Below are positions 48,949-58,085 of a stretch of DNA of 64,000 bases, one piece after another; within the stretch, counting starts at the first letter, position 1, and each line of letters opens with the position of its first letter. The notes under the pieces were generated by a model, which ran no database searches, was not told where the DNA came from, and saw only the letters and a list, made by a program, of their open reading frames with translations. The stretch lies in the NCBI GenBank assembly GCA_001603005.1, contig LVAJ01000008.1, positions 1 through 64,000 on the forward strand, in the 5' to 3' direction. The DNA comes from Clostridiales bacterium Firm_04. GTDB taxonomy: Bacteria > Bacillota > Clostridia > Oscillospirales > Ruminococcaceae. Made by a program: the position numbers and the translations under genes.

Positions 48949-51614
48949 AGCCGGAAGAATTGCTCGATGCAATGAAAAATATTTCACCTGACTATATTGC
49001 AGAAGCGAAACCTGTTCCCCAGACGCATACAGAGTCCCCGAATCCGAAGCGCGCTGCCGCGAACCGTACAAATGCCGGTTCCGCTGTGCTGCCTGAAGAT
49101 GCACCGCGCGGCAATGCAGCAAGGGGAAAGGATATCATCATGAAAAAACAATCAGTCATCCAGCGCGTGCTGACCGGCACCGTCGCAGCAGCAGCCTGCG
49201 CAGTGTTTGTCGGCGGCGGCTGGTTCATCGCAAAGCAGGCAAAACAGCAGCGGCTTGCCGCGGAATCCGAAATCTCCTCGGAATCAGAGGAAATCGCAGA
49301 AAGCAGCGCCGATACGGAGCAGGAGATTCCGCAGACAGAAACCAATTTCCTCGGCGGACAGGGCGAAGTCCGTGTGCTCTCGCATGCGGTGCTGAACTGG
49401 AATCTGTCCAATGCCGTCATGTACGACGATACCCGCTGGTATTTCCGCAACGGCACGTTCTATGCTGACCGCACCGATGCTCCCGCATCCACATTTACAA
49501 AGCTGCCGGAGGAGATCGCCGCGATCGGCAAAAACACGCTCTATGACGGCGAGCGGTTCTATTTCGCGGATGGCAGAAGTCTCTACACCATGGAGCAGGA
49601 CGGTACCCGCTCCGAAACGCCGTTCTTCACGCTCACCGATGAGATGCTGCATGACGGGCAGGACGGCAATGCACTCCGCTTCCACCGGATCGTCCCGATG
49701 GATGAGAACAGCTATCTCATCAGCATGGAGCAGTCCGAGGGCGTTCATGAAGCGGCTTCCGGTCAGGCAGAGGATTACCGGATCATTCAGCGGTTTGTCG
49801 CGATCCTGCATGTCAATGACGGCACAGCGGATGTGCTGGCAGAGACCGTCGGGCATGAGCATTTCCTGCCGGCAGGCGACGGCTCCGTCTTTGCGATCTC
49901 GCAGGACGGAACGCAGGATACCGGCATCATCCGCATTCAGCCGGACGGCAGCTGTGAGGATATCACAACATTCGACGGCACCGGCAATTCGGTCGATGCA
50001 TGGTCGCTGCACGGCGAGCAGCTCTATGTGCTGCTTACGTGGGATGATACGGATCCCGTACACGGCGCACCGTTCCGCAACACAAGCCGCGCTGTGATCG
50101 ACCTCAACACACACGATATTACGCAGAATGACACTGTCTGCACGTATGACAATGAGTTCTTCGTCAACCCCGACAACAACGGCACTGACTGTCTGATCTC
50201 CGCGTTCACGGACGGCGAGCAGGAGTTTGTGATCCGCACGATTCCGGTTGAGAAGGAAGGCGGCGGCAGCTACGGCGTCGCGCTGTACAGCACCGATCCG
50301 GAATGGAGCGACCTGCACGAGCTCTGCCGGTTCAGCAGAGAGGACGAAAGTCTTCCTTATGAGGTGCGATCCCGCGCGGACAGCACCCTCGGCGCATATT
50401 GCTCCTATAATGCATATGCCGATTCGCAGTATGTTGTCATGGTCATCAGCGCGCACATGTTTTCCGTCTGCGACCGCGAAACAGGCGCTGTGCAGTATTT
50501 CTATGCAGACAGTGTGCCGGAGGGCAAAATCGTGCCTGCCGATGTGCTGCATCTGGATGAATCGCGTTTCAAGGAACTGGATCCGGGCTTTACCGGCAAA
50601 AACTTCCTCGGCGGAACCGGTTCGCTGCATATCAACCGGTATGTCGGCAATTACCCCATGTATGATGATGACAATTATTATTTCGACAACTTCTATCTGC
50701 CGCGCAGCAGCAATGAGCCGCACGGATATTCCGATGAGATCAAGGAAAACTACGGATTCAGCCCGCTGCTCTATGGTCCCCACCTGTTTTCCGACGGCGA
50801 ACAGCTCTTTGTCCAGCGCGGCGAGGTGCTGAACCGGATCGACAGCAGCGGAAAGGAAACACCGTTTATCCTTCTGGAAAGCACCGGTCTGGCAGGGGAG
50901 AATCAGCGGCTGGACATCTCACGGATCCACCGCGTCGGCAATTACTATTTCGTTTCAGGATTGGTAAACCTCGAAACCGGAAGAGATGAGAATTATTACA
51001 GCTTCTGCTTCTGGACAGACAGCACCGGTAAATTCATCAGCGGCAGAAATGATTACCAGAACACGTTCTTTGATCCGAGCGACACTGAAGGCGTCTGCGA
51101 TTACATTTACATGTTCGACGACAATCAGATCACCAGAATGTCTGCACCGGAAGGCGAAGCAGAACCGCTGACCTTCAAGCTGCCCGGAAAAGAAAAGCCA
51201 CAGTATTCGCAAATGCTGATCGACGGCGAGAAGATCCTGTACCGGAACGAAAACGGCATGATCTGCGCATATGATACGGATACCGCAGAATACAAAGAAC
51301 TGCTGCATGAAGATGATATTTCGCCTGATTTCGACGATATCACCAGAAGATGGTATTTCTACGGTCAGTACATCTACTATAACACGGACGATCAGGATGC
51401 CTATACCACTTCGCTCTGCCGGTATGACCTGAACACCGGCGAAAAGGAAACGCTCCTGACGCTTGATTTTTCAGAGACTGCTGATTTCATGACATGCACC
51501 TATGATAACGTCATGGAACTCTACCTCGCAAGTCAGAATGTGCTTTACAATACGGATACGGGCGAATATGTCCCGCTCGTTTCTGACAGATTCCGCTCCA
51601 TGTACGAAGAATAA
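48945..51614 (+). CDS. Membrane-anchored putative anti-sigma/sensor with duplicated propeller-like ectodomain (pair 2)
   Basis: 889 residues. Cytoplasmic N-terminus (about 1-72) with ISPDYIAEAKP as the likely sigma contact, one membrane helix (about 75-96), then a very large extracellular part (about 125-889) made of repeated Tyr/Asp/Gly-rich strands, like a DUF5050/TolB-type beta-propeller. The ectodomain is an internal duplication: NFLGGQGEVRVLS...MYDDTRWYF (from about 126) recurs as NFLGGTGSLHIN...MYDDDNYYF (from about 553), each followed by a DG-x-(R/Q)-x-(F/Y) strand and a TPFF/TPFI element. Inferred to sense an extracellular ligand and release the sigma factor. Confidence 0.6.
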   Translation: MKPEELLDAMKNISPDYIAEAKPVPQTHTESPNPKRAAANRTNAGSAVLPEDAPRGNAARGKDIIMKKQSVIQRVLTGTVAAAACAVFVGGGWFIAKQAKQQRLAAESEISSESEEIAESSADTEQEIPQTETNFLGGQGEVRVLSHAVLNWNLSNAVMYDDTRWYFRNGTFYADRTDAPASTFTKLPEEIAAIGKNTLYDGERFYFADGRSLYTMEQDGTRSETPFFTLTDEMLHDGQDGNALRFHRIVPMDENSYLISMEQSEGVHEAASGQAEDYRIIQRFVAILHVNDGTADVLAETVGHEHFLPAGDGSVFAISQDGTQDTGIIRIQPDGSCEDITTFDGTGNSVDAWSLHGEQLYVLLTWDDTDPVHGAPFRNTSRAVIDLNTHDITQNDTVCTYDNEFFVNPDNNGTDCLISAFTDGEQEFVIRTIPVEKEGGGSYGVALYSTDPEWSDLHELCRFSREDESLPYEVRSRADSTLGAYCSYNAYADSQYVVMVISAHMFSVCDRETGAVQYFYADSVPEGKIVPADVLHLDESRFKELDPGFTGKNFLGGTGSLHINRYVGNYPMYDDDNYYFDNFYLPRSSNEPHGYSDEIKENYGFSPLLYGPHLFSDGEQLFVQRGEVLNRIDSSGKETPFILLESTGLAGENQRLDISRIHRVGNYYFVSGLVNLETGRDENYYSFCFWTDSTGKFISGRNDYQNTFFDPSDTEGVCDYIYMFDDNQITRMSAPEGEAEPLTFKLPGKEKPQYSQMLIDGEKILYRNENGMICAYDTDTAEYKELLHEDDISPDFDDITRRWYFYGQYIYYNTDDQDAYTTSLCRYDLNTGEKETLLTLDFSETADFMTCTYDNVMELYLASQNVLYNTDTGEYVPLVSDRFRSMYEE

Positions 51615-51619
51615 CAAAC

Positions 51620-51655
51620 AAAGGCGCTGATGCGAAAATCAGCGCCTTTGCTTAT
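51620..51655 (+). terminator. Rho-independent terminator after sigma/sensor pair 2
   Basis: AAAGGCGCTGAT (51620-51631) pairs with ATCAGCGCCTTT (51638-51649), then GCTTATC. Confidence 0.85.
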
Positions 51656-51668
51656 CGAAAAAAGTGTC

Positions 51669-51745
51669 TCCGACGGATTCAAAATGGGGACTCCGTCCCC
51701 AAGCCTCTGCTTAAGGGCTATTAGCCCTTAAGAATCCCATTATAT
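51669..51745 (-). repeat. Structured intergenic repeat, copy D (after the pair 2 sensor)
   Basis: Reading from the gene end: a shortened first hairpin, GGATTCAAAATGGGGAC/GTCCCC, AAGCC, hairpin TTAAGGGCTA/TAGCCCTTAA (51711-51731), GAATCCCATTATAT. Same blocks and orientation relative to the preceding gene as copies A, B and E, with a different outer stem. Confidence 0.75.
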
Positions 51746-51796
51746 ATGAAAAATGCAAATACATCTTTGATACTGTATTGGGAGCCGGGGGGGAAT

Positions 51797-52594
51797 TTAC
51801 ATTCCTGCTTCGCGCCGGAATCTTGCCAGCACATCGCGCATATCCTGCGGCAGACGCTTTTCGCCCTCTGCCGCGATGCCGTCCGGCACACCGAAAAAGG
51901 CTTCGGCAATGCTGCCGGTGATGCAGGCGATCGTGTCCGTATCGCCGCCGAGCGAGACCGCATTGCGGATCGCGTCCTCGAAGTCCGTGCTCTCCAGAAA
52001 CGCCGCAAAGACCAGCGGCATCGTCACCTGACAGGTCTCGTCATGCCGGTTCTTGGCGCGGAGCTCTGCGCAGCTGCAGGAGAGGTCATAGCCGAAGTTC
52101 TGCTCCGTGTACGTTCTGATCTCATCCATGCTGCTGCCGGTGCGCGCCATGAAGATCGCGGCGGCAGTTGCCTCTGCGCCCTTGATCCCTTCCGGATGAT
52201 TGTGCGAGACCGCAGCCGTCAGCGCTGCCATGTGCCGCGTGGTATCGAGATCGTCAAACAGCCAGCCCGCTGCCGATGCGCGCATCGCAGAGCCGTTGCC
52301 GAAGCTGCCGTTCGGCTTGGGGTTCTCCGTGAACAGCCAGCGCATAAATCTGCCGCCGTAGCCCGCATTCGGATAGCGTCTGCCCCATTTCTGCATGGAG
52401 CGGATGAGCGCCGCCGTGATCTCCGCATCCGGTTCGCCGCGCGTATCCAGCAGCGCTTCCGCAACTGCGACCGTCATCACGGAGTCGTCCGTAAATTCGG
52501 TACCCCGCCCGAACAGCGGGAAATCCTTGACCTTTCTGCCCCTGTCAAACTCATAGGGCGCGCCGATCATATCGCCTAACATTGCTCCGATCAT
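51797..52594 (-). CDS. ADP-ribosylglycohydrolase family protein
   Basis: 265 residues of the DraG/ARH fold, which removes ADP-ribose from proteins or nucleic acids. Metal-binding motifs are present: GTEFTDDSVMT near the N-terminus and SLGGDTDTIACITGSIAEA near the C-terminus; the start MIGAMLGDMIGAPYEF is typical. ATG 52594 is 8 bases after AAGGAGGG. It is alone on its transcript. The target is unknown; many homologues are encoded without a partner transferase. Confidence 0.88.
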   Translation of the reverse strand: MIGAMLGDMIGAPYEFDRGRKVKDFPLFGRGTEFTDDSVMTVAVAEALLDTRGEPDAEITAALIRSMQKWGRRYPNAGYGGRFMRWLFTENPKPNGSFGNGSAMRASAAGWLFDDLDTTRHMAALTAAVSHNHPEGIKGAEATAAAIFMARTGSSMDEIRTYTEQNFGYDLSCSCAELRAKNRHDETCQVTMPLVFAAFLESTDFEDAIRNAVSLGGDTDTIACITGSIAEAFFGVPDGIAAEGEKRLPQDMRDVLARFRREAGM

Positions 52595-52624
52595 ATCGGA
52601 TCCCTCCTTTTCTTTGATGATCTC

Positions 52625-52632
52625 ATTATACC
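52625..52632 (-). promoter_or_regulatory. Extended -10 promoter of the ADP-ribosylglycohydrolase gene
   Basis: On the minus strand TGGTATAAT (TATAAT at 52625-52630 with TG two bases upstream) is an extended -10 box. No clear -35 box, which an extended -10 can dispense with. About 30 bases from the start codon. Confidence 0.6.
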
Positions 52633-52701
52633 ACATAACCGGACGGAAATGGTCACTTCGCAGGCGACATTTTTTGCGGCAGCCCGCACGGGATCAAGGC
52701 A

Positions 52702-53037
52702 TTATTCGGCATTCTGTATTTCCAGCAAAACCGCTGCTCTTTCTTTCAAACGGATCCGGTTCTCGGCAGAGAGCGTCTGATAAATATGCAGCAGTTCGGA
52801 TTCATCCTCTGTCAGCATCTGCGCGGATTCCGTCTTTCTGCCAAGCAGATAATCGACGGAAACACCGCAGTATTCTGCCACATCCGCAAGAAAATTGATC
52901 GGCGCTTTGGTCTCGCCGCGTTCATAGCGGCTGACCTCCTGCTGCGAAATGCCGAGATGTTCGGCAAGCTCTGCCTGCGAGCACCGTGCTTTTCTTGCTC
53001 TGGTCAGATTCGGATACAGATAAAGGTGATTTTGCAT
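52702..53037 (-). CDS. XRE-family transcriptional regulator
   Basis: 111 residues: Cro/CI helix-turn-helix (SQAELAEHLGISQQEVSRYERGETKAP, about 19-45, one of the clearest in the window), then VAEYCGVSVDYLLGRKTE and a C-terminal helical tail for dimerisation. ATG 53037 is 12 bases after CAGGAG; GTG 53049 abuts that site. It faces the gene at 53182 across an AT-rich 145-base gap full of TGATGT/ACATCA half-sites and probably represses both directions, like a phage-type or toxin-module regulator. Confidence 0.88.
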   Translation of the reverse strand: MQNHLYLYPNLTRARKARCSQAELAEHLGISQQEVSRYERGETKAPINFLADVAEYCGVSVDYLLGRKTESAQMLTEDESELLHIYQTLSAENRIRLKERAAVLLEIQNAE

Positions 53038-53097
53038 AAATCCAGTCACTCCTGTTTGTTGATGTATACAAAATCATTCTACATCATATTTGCTGTA

Positions 53098-53126
53098 TTG
53101 ACAAACAATATAAATGATGTTATAAT
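53098..53126 (+). promoter_or_regulatory. SigA-type promoter of the OB-fold gene
   Basis: TTGACA (53098-53103), a 17-bp spacer and TATAAT (53121-53126), a full consensus. A TGATGT half-site (53113-53118) lies inside the spacer. Confidence 0.88.
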
Positions 53127-53130
53127 ATTA

Positions 53131-53152
53131 TTCACATCATTTCTGATGTGAA
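53131..53152 (+). promoter_or_regulatory. Inverted-repeat operator, probably for the XRE regulator
   Basis: TTCACATCA (53131-53139), TTTC, TGATGTGAA (53144-53152): 9-bp perfect arms just after the -10 box. More half-sites lie at 53060-53066 (TGATGTA) and about 53080-53086 (TACATCA), towards the XRE gene. Repeated half-sites on both sides suit cooperative binding. Confidence 0.7.
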
Positions 53153-53181
53153 TATTATTATGAAAGACTGGAGTGATTTAC

Positions 53182-53594
53182 ATGAACGAAACCTCTAAAT
53201 TGAGCCGAAAGACCATAGCGATTATTTGCTGCATTGTCTTAATAATTCTTGGTATTCCCTTTTCAATCCGTCATAAGCAGAAAAATATGATTGAAAAAAT
53301 CTACACTGCTTACATGGATAACGCGAATCAAGCTATGAAAAAATATGATGGCAAGAATATTACTTTGCTTGGCGAAGTTCGTAGTATATCGTCATCTGCT
53401 GCTGATCTGTCGATTGTGCCTATCGGAGACGAAAATTCAATTATATTTGCGAATTGCAATGTTTCTGACGAAAAAATCAGAAGCGGGTAATCAAATTAAA
53501 AAGAGGAAAAAAAGTGAAGGTCAAAGGAACCGTGCATCTGCATGAATTGGCGGCAGGTCTTTATATAGAAATTGATGTGGATCGTATTTCGTAA
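53182..53594 (+). pseudogene. tRNA_anti-like OB-fold membrane protein, frameshifted
   Basis: Frame 1 (53182-53490) encodes an N-terminal helix (TIAIICCIVLIILGIPFSI) and the start of an OB-fold of the tRNA_anti-like type (KKYDGKNITLLGEVRSI... IIFANCNVS), ending at TAA 53488-53490. The missing second half is in another frame: about 53484-53594 reads RGKKVKVKGTVHLHE... YIEIDVDRIS, the expected KxGxKVxVKGxV strand. One base change near 53475-53487, next to a run of six A, would restore one protein of about 137 residues. It may be a real break, a sequencing error or a slippage site. GGAG precedes ATG 53182. Confidence 0.7.
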
Positions 53595-53604
53595 TTTTAT
53601 AACT

Positions 53605-53637
53605 AGCCCCCGATGCCAAATCACGGCATCGGGGGCT
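53605..53637. terminator. Hairpin terminator between convergent genes
   Basis: AGCCCCCGATGCC (53605-53617) pairs perfectly with GGCATCGGGGGCT (53625-53637), 7-nt loop. The T-runs on either side are weak. It sits between repeat copy E and the OB-fold gene. Confidence 0.65.
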
Positions 53638-53649
53638 CTGTTCATATCA

Positions 53650-53735
53650 ATAATGGGATTCCAAAGGGACAAGTCCCTTTGGCGCGGTTTGGGCGCGCAG
53701 CCCATTTTCAATCCGTCCGCGAAGCGGACACATCT
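53650..53735 (+). repeat. Structured intergenic repeat, copy E (after the oxidoreductase operon)
   Basis: ATAATGGGATTC, hairpin CCAAAGGGAC/GTCCCTTTGG (53661-53682), GGTTTGGGC...GCCCATTTTCAATC, hairpin GTCCGC/GCGGAC (53715-53729). It ends two bases before the stop codon of the gamma subunit gene. The clearest copy and a good model for the family. Confidence 0.8.
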
Positions 53736-53736
53736 T

Positions 53737-54269
53737 TCATCCCTGATAATCCGCACCGAGCTGGAGTGCGCGCATGTTGTTGTCAATGGTATGCGCACGC
53801 TTTGCGGGGGTATTCTTTTCGAGCGCCTTGCGGACGGTCTCGAACGAGAAAATACCGGTCTCATGCAGCAGCTTGCCCAGCAGGACGATATTTGCGCCCT
53901 TTGCAAGATTGTTGTCATCTGCAAGCTGGGTTGCCGGAACATAATAGCAGTCGATATCGGTACGGGTGGTCTTTGCATCGACCATGGAGCTGTCCACAAA
54001 TGCCTTGCCGCCCGGCTTGACATTCGGAATGAACGCATCAAAGGACGGGCCGTTCAGCACGACGAGCAGATCCGGTTCGAGCACCTGCGGGGAACCGATC
54101 GGCTCATCGGAGATGCAGACGGAGCAGTTGCACTTGCCGCCGCGCATTTCCGGACCGTAGCTCGGCAGCCACGAGATCTCCTTGCCTTCAAACAGTGCAC
54201 AGTAAGCGAGCAGCTTGCCGGCAAACAGGATGCCCTGTCCGCCGAAGCCTGCCAGCAGAATTTCATAGG

Positions 54270-54273
<4 letters not shown>
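53737..54273 (-). CDS. 2-oxoacid:ferredoxin oxidoreductase, gamma subunit
   Basis: 178 residues, the complete gamma domain: EILLAGFGGQGILFAGKLLAY opening, SYGPEMRGGKCNCSVCIS (the conserved GPExRGG block) and PDLLVVLNGPSFD. Works with the alpha, beta and delta subunits upstream to oxidise a 2-oxoacid with CoA and ferredoxin. Start overlaps the beta-subunit stop by four bases. Whether the substrate is 2-oxoglutarate (Kor) or branched-chain 2-oxoacids (Vor) cannot be decided here. Confidence 0.92.
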
Positions 54274-55054
<781 letters not shown>

Positions 55055-55055
<1 letters not shown>

Positions 55056-56116
55056 TACTGTGCACCTCCGTTCAGCTTCTTGATCTCTGCCAGCACCTCA
55101 TTCGGGGACGGGACGATACCGCCCGTTCTGCCGTAGAAGGATACCGGAATCTTGCAGTCGAGTGCGAGCTTGACGTCATCGACCATCTGACCCATGTTCA
55201 TCTCGACGGAGAGCACTGCCTTTGCATGCTTCGTTGCATCGAGCAGCTGCTTCTTCGGGAACGGCCAGAGCGTCACAGGACGGAACAGACCTGCCTTGAT
55301 GCCCTCTGCTCTTGCCTTGTTGACTGCGGATTTTGCGATACGGGAGGTTGCACCGAATGCGGTGATGACGATCTCAGCATCATCGCAGAGGTAGCAGTCC
55401 GCTTCGGACTCATTCTCCTCGATCAGTGCGTAGCGCTCATAGCGCTTTCTGACCTGCTCCTCAAGGTCAGCCGCTTCGATATAGAGCGAATTGACGATGT
55501 GATGCTCACGCTGCATCTTGGTACCGGTTGCAGCCCACGAAGAATTGTCCGCACCGTTTGCGGAGATCTCCGGAAACTCGACCGGCTCCATCATCTGACC
55601 GAGCAGACCGTCGGAAAGCAGCATGACCGGCACGCGGTACTTTTCGCCGAGGTCAAATGCACGGACAACGAGGTTCACGACTTCCTGCACGGAGTTCGGT
55701 GCGAGGATGATGAGGCGGAAATCGCCGTGGCCGAGACCTTTTGTTGCCTGCCAGTAGTCCTGCTGGGACGGCTGAATGGAACCGAGTCCCGGGCCGCCGC
55801 GCTCGACATTGACGATGAGACATGGCACATCGGAGCCTGCGATATAGGAAATACCCTCGGACTTCAGCGAGATTCCGGGCGAGGACGACGAGGTCATGAC
55901 ACGGGTGCCGGTACCGCCGGCGCCGAGCACCATGTTAATGGCAGCGACCTCGGATTCAGCCTGAAGAAATACACCGCCGCGCTTCGGCATCTGCTTGGAG
56001 AGATACTCGGAAAGCTCAGTCTGCGGGGTGATCGGGTAGCCAAAGAAGCACTTGCAGCCGGCACGGATCGCTGCTTCGGCGAGCGCCTCATTGCCTTTCA
56101 TTAAAACCTTTTCCAA
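55055..56116 (-). CDS. vorB: 2-oxoacid:ferredoxin oxidoreductase, alpha subunit (VorB-like)
   Basis: 353 residues. VLMKGNEALAEAAIRAGCKCFFGYPITPQTELSEYL is the VorB/KorA opening, followed by EVAAINMVLGAGGTGTRVMTSSSSPGISLKSEGISY. The VLMKGN block shows the gene must start upstream of ATG 56101; TTG 56116, 9 bases after AAAGGA, is the best start (TTG 56125 is adjacent to that site). Closest by eye to VorB (branched-chain 2-oxoacids) but KorA is possible. Confidence 0.9.
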
Positions 56117-56138
56117 TGAAAACAATCCTTTCCGTTAC

Positions 56139-56345
56139 TTATTTTTCGATTACGATGGCACAATCCGGACACATCATCGCGCACATGGCACAGCCGATAC
56201 ATGCGCTTTCGTCCGTGCAGTACGCGGTAAACACGCCCTCTTTGTTGCGCTTTTCATGCTGGATCGCAACGATCTTCTTCGGACATGCCGTGGTGCACAG
56301 CTCACAGCCCTTGCAGCGGTCGAATATGACGCTCATCTTTGCCAT
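56139..56345 (-). CDS. 2-oxoacid:ferredoxin oxidoreductase, delta subunit (2[4Fe-4S] ferredoxin-like)
   Basis: 68 residues with two cluster motifs, CKGCELCTTACPKK and CIGCAMCAMMCPDC. First gene of the four-gene operon (delta, alpha, beta, gamma), the order seen in korDABC-type operons. Carries electrons from the TPP site to free ferredoxin. ATG 56345 is 12 bases after AAAGGA; other ATGs at 56357 and 56336 are possible. Confidence 0.93.
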   Translation of the reverse strand: MAKMSVIFDRCKGCELCTTACPKKIVAIQHEKRNKEGVFTAYCTDESACIGCAMCAMMCPDCAIVIEK

Positions 56346-56429
56346 AGGAGATACCATTCCTTTCCTTTGAGATTCAAGGCTTTCGGCTGTTCAGTCCGAG
56401 CGGAAAGTCATCCAAAACCTTTATCCTAT

Positions 56430-56458
56430 ATTATAGCACATTTCATTTCGGATTGCAA
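56430..56458 (-). promoter_or_regulatory. SigA-type promoter of the 2-oxoacid oxidoreductase operon
   Basis: On the minus strand TTGCAA (56453-56458), a 17-bp spacer and TATAAT (56430-56435). Confidence 0.85.
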
Positions 56459-56530
56459 GTCCTTTCCGAACGGTTTGTGAAAAAATTAACAGGCGGAACA
56501 GATGAAAATTCGTGAAATTGAAAAAAGCAG

Positions 56531-56559
56531 TTGACGAACGGGCGAAATTCTGCTATAAT
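56531..56559 (+). promoter_or_regulatory. SigA-type promoter of the flippase gene
   Basis: TTGACG (56531-56536), a 17-bp spacer and TATAAT (56554-56559), 40 bases before the start. Confidence 0.85.
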
Positions 56560-56598
56560 GATACCGTATATCTATATCTGAAAAAAGGATTCTGATAC

Positions 56599-58008
56599 AT
56601 GAACAAATACAAGAAGCTTGCAGTGAACACGGTCGTGTTCGCGATCGGCAGTATCGGATCGAAAATCCTGTCCTTTTTCCTCAGCAAGCTGTATACAGCC
56701 TGCTTTGAGGGCGGAACGGCGGAATTTAACACAAAGGAAATTCTCGAAATGTTCGCGAACTTCCTGATCCCGCTCGTGACATTTTCGATCCAGGATGCGA
56801 TCATTCGCTACGGGCTTGATAAAAACTATGAACAGTCCGCCGTCTTTTCCAATGCGGTGACTGTGCTGAAATACGGCGCGCTCGGCATGGTGATCCTGTC
56901 GCCGCTGCTGGCACTGTATCCGGATATCCGGCCGTTTGTCCCGCTGCTGGTGCTGTATATCATCATTTCCGGCTTCCGGCAGGTCTCGGCGCAGTTTGCA
57001 AGGGCGCGCGGCATGGTCAGGCTCTATGCGGCGGACGGCACGCTCTGCACGCTCTCGCTGCTGATCTTCAATCTGATCTTCGTCAAGGGCCTGATGCTCG
57101 GCGTCACGGGCTTTATGCTCGCCGTCATCTGCTCCGATCTGCTCTCCGGCGTCACGGTCTGGATCGTGGCAAAGCACGGGCAGTTCTATTCCAAGAAGTT
57201 TGTGGACAAAGAACTGCTCGAAGTCATGCTGCGGTTTTCGGTGCCGCTGATCCCGACGGCGCTGCTCTGGATCATCACCGGCTTTTCCGACCGGCTGTTT
57301 GTCCGGCATATGGTCTCGGAAAGTGAGGCTGGCGTTTACGGCGCCGCTTCCAAGATCCCGAATCTGATCTCCATGGTCTCCACGGTGTTCTATATGGCAT
57401 GGAACATGAGCGCGATCACGGAGAATGACTCCAAGGGACGGTCAAAGTTCTATACGCAGGTCTATGAAGCATATCAGGGCATGCTGACGCTCGCAGCCGG
57501 CTTTATCATTGTGTTCATGCCGCTGCTCAATGCGATGCTGTTATCCAAAAAGCGGGACGCCGCTTTCGGGCGCGCCGATCTGTATACGCCGACGCTCGTC
57601 ATCGCGGTGCTGCTGATGTGCTATAATCAGTTCCTATCCAGCATCTATACGGTCACGAAGCATACCAAGAACAGCTTCTATACCAGTCTGGTCGCTGCGG
57701 GGCTGAATCTGCTGCTCAATGCCTTGCTGATCCCGCGGTTCGCCGTTTACGGTGCAATTGCCGCGACGATCGCAAGCTACTTTGTCTGCTATCTGATCCG
57801 CATTGTGGATACCAGACGGCTGATCCCCTTTGACGTTGCGCACTGGCGCTTCGCCCTGAACATCGGCGTGCTGATGCTGCTCGCGCTCAATCAGCAGTGG
57901 GATCTGCATCTCGGCATTTCGATCGACTGGTATCTGCTGGCAGTGCTGACCGCGCTGAACTGCCGACCGATGCTCGCAACTGCCAGAAAGGTTCTGCACC
58001 GCAGCTGA
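56599..58008 (+). CDS. Oligosaccharide flippase family (Wzx/MATE-like) membrane protein
   Basis: 469 residues with about twelve to fourteen membrane helices. The N-terminus (NTVVFAIGSIGSKILSFFLSKLYT) and FGVYGAASKIPNL-like segments fit polysaccharide transporters of the MOP superfamily, which flip lipid-linked sugars. AAAGGA precedes the ATG by 11 bases. No glycosyltransferases adjoin it, so the polymer is not known. Confidence 0.85.
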   Translation: MNKYKKLAVNTVVFAIGSIGSKILSFFLSKLYTACFEGGTAEFNTKEILEMFANFLIPLVTFSIQDAIIRYGLDKNYEQSAVFSNAVTVLKYGALGMVILSPLLALYPDIRPFVPLLVLYIIISGFRQVSAQFARARGMVRLYAADGTLCTLSLLIFNLIFVKGLMLGVTGFMLAVICSDLLSGVTVWIVAKHGQFYSKKFVDKELLEVMLRFSVPLIPTALLWIITGFSDRLFVRHMVSESEAGVYGAASKIPNLISMVSTVFYMAWNMSAITENDSKGRSKFYTQVYEAYQGMLTLAAGFIIVFMPLLNAMLLSKKRDAAFGRADLYTPTLVIAVLLMCYNQFLSSIYTVTKHTKNSFYTSLVAAGLNLLLNALLIPRFAVYGAIAATIASYFVCYLIRIVDTRRLIPFDVAHWRFALNIGVLMLLALNQQWDLHLGISIDWYLLAVLTALNCRPMLATARKVLHRS

Positions 58009-58085
58009 TGCTGCAAAAAAAAACGTACCTCTGCCGCGGATGCGGTACCATATAAAAATACAAAAGAATTTGGAGGATTACTCAA

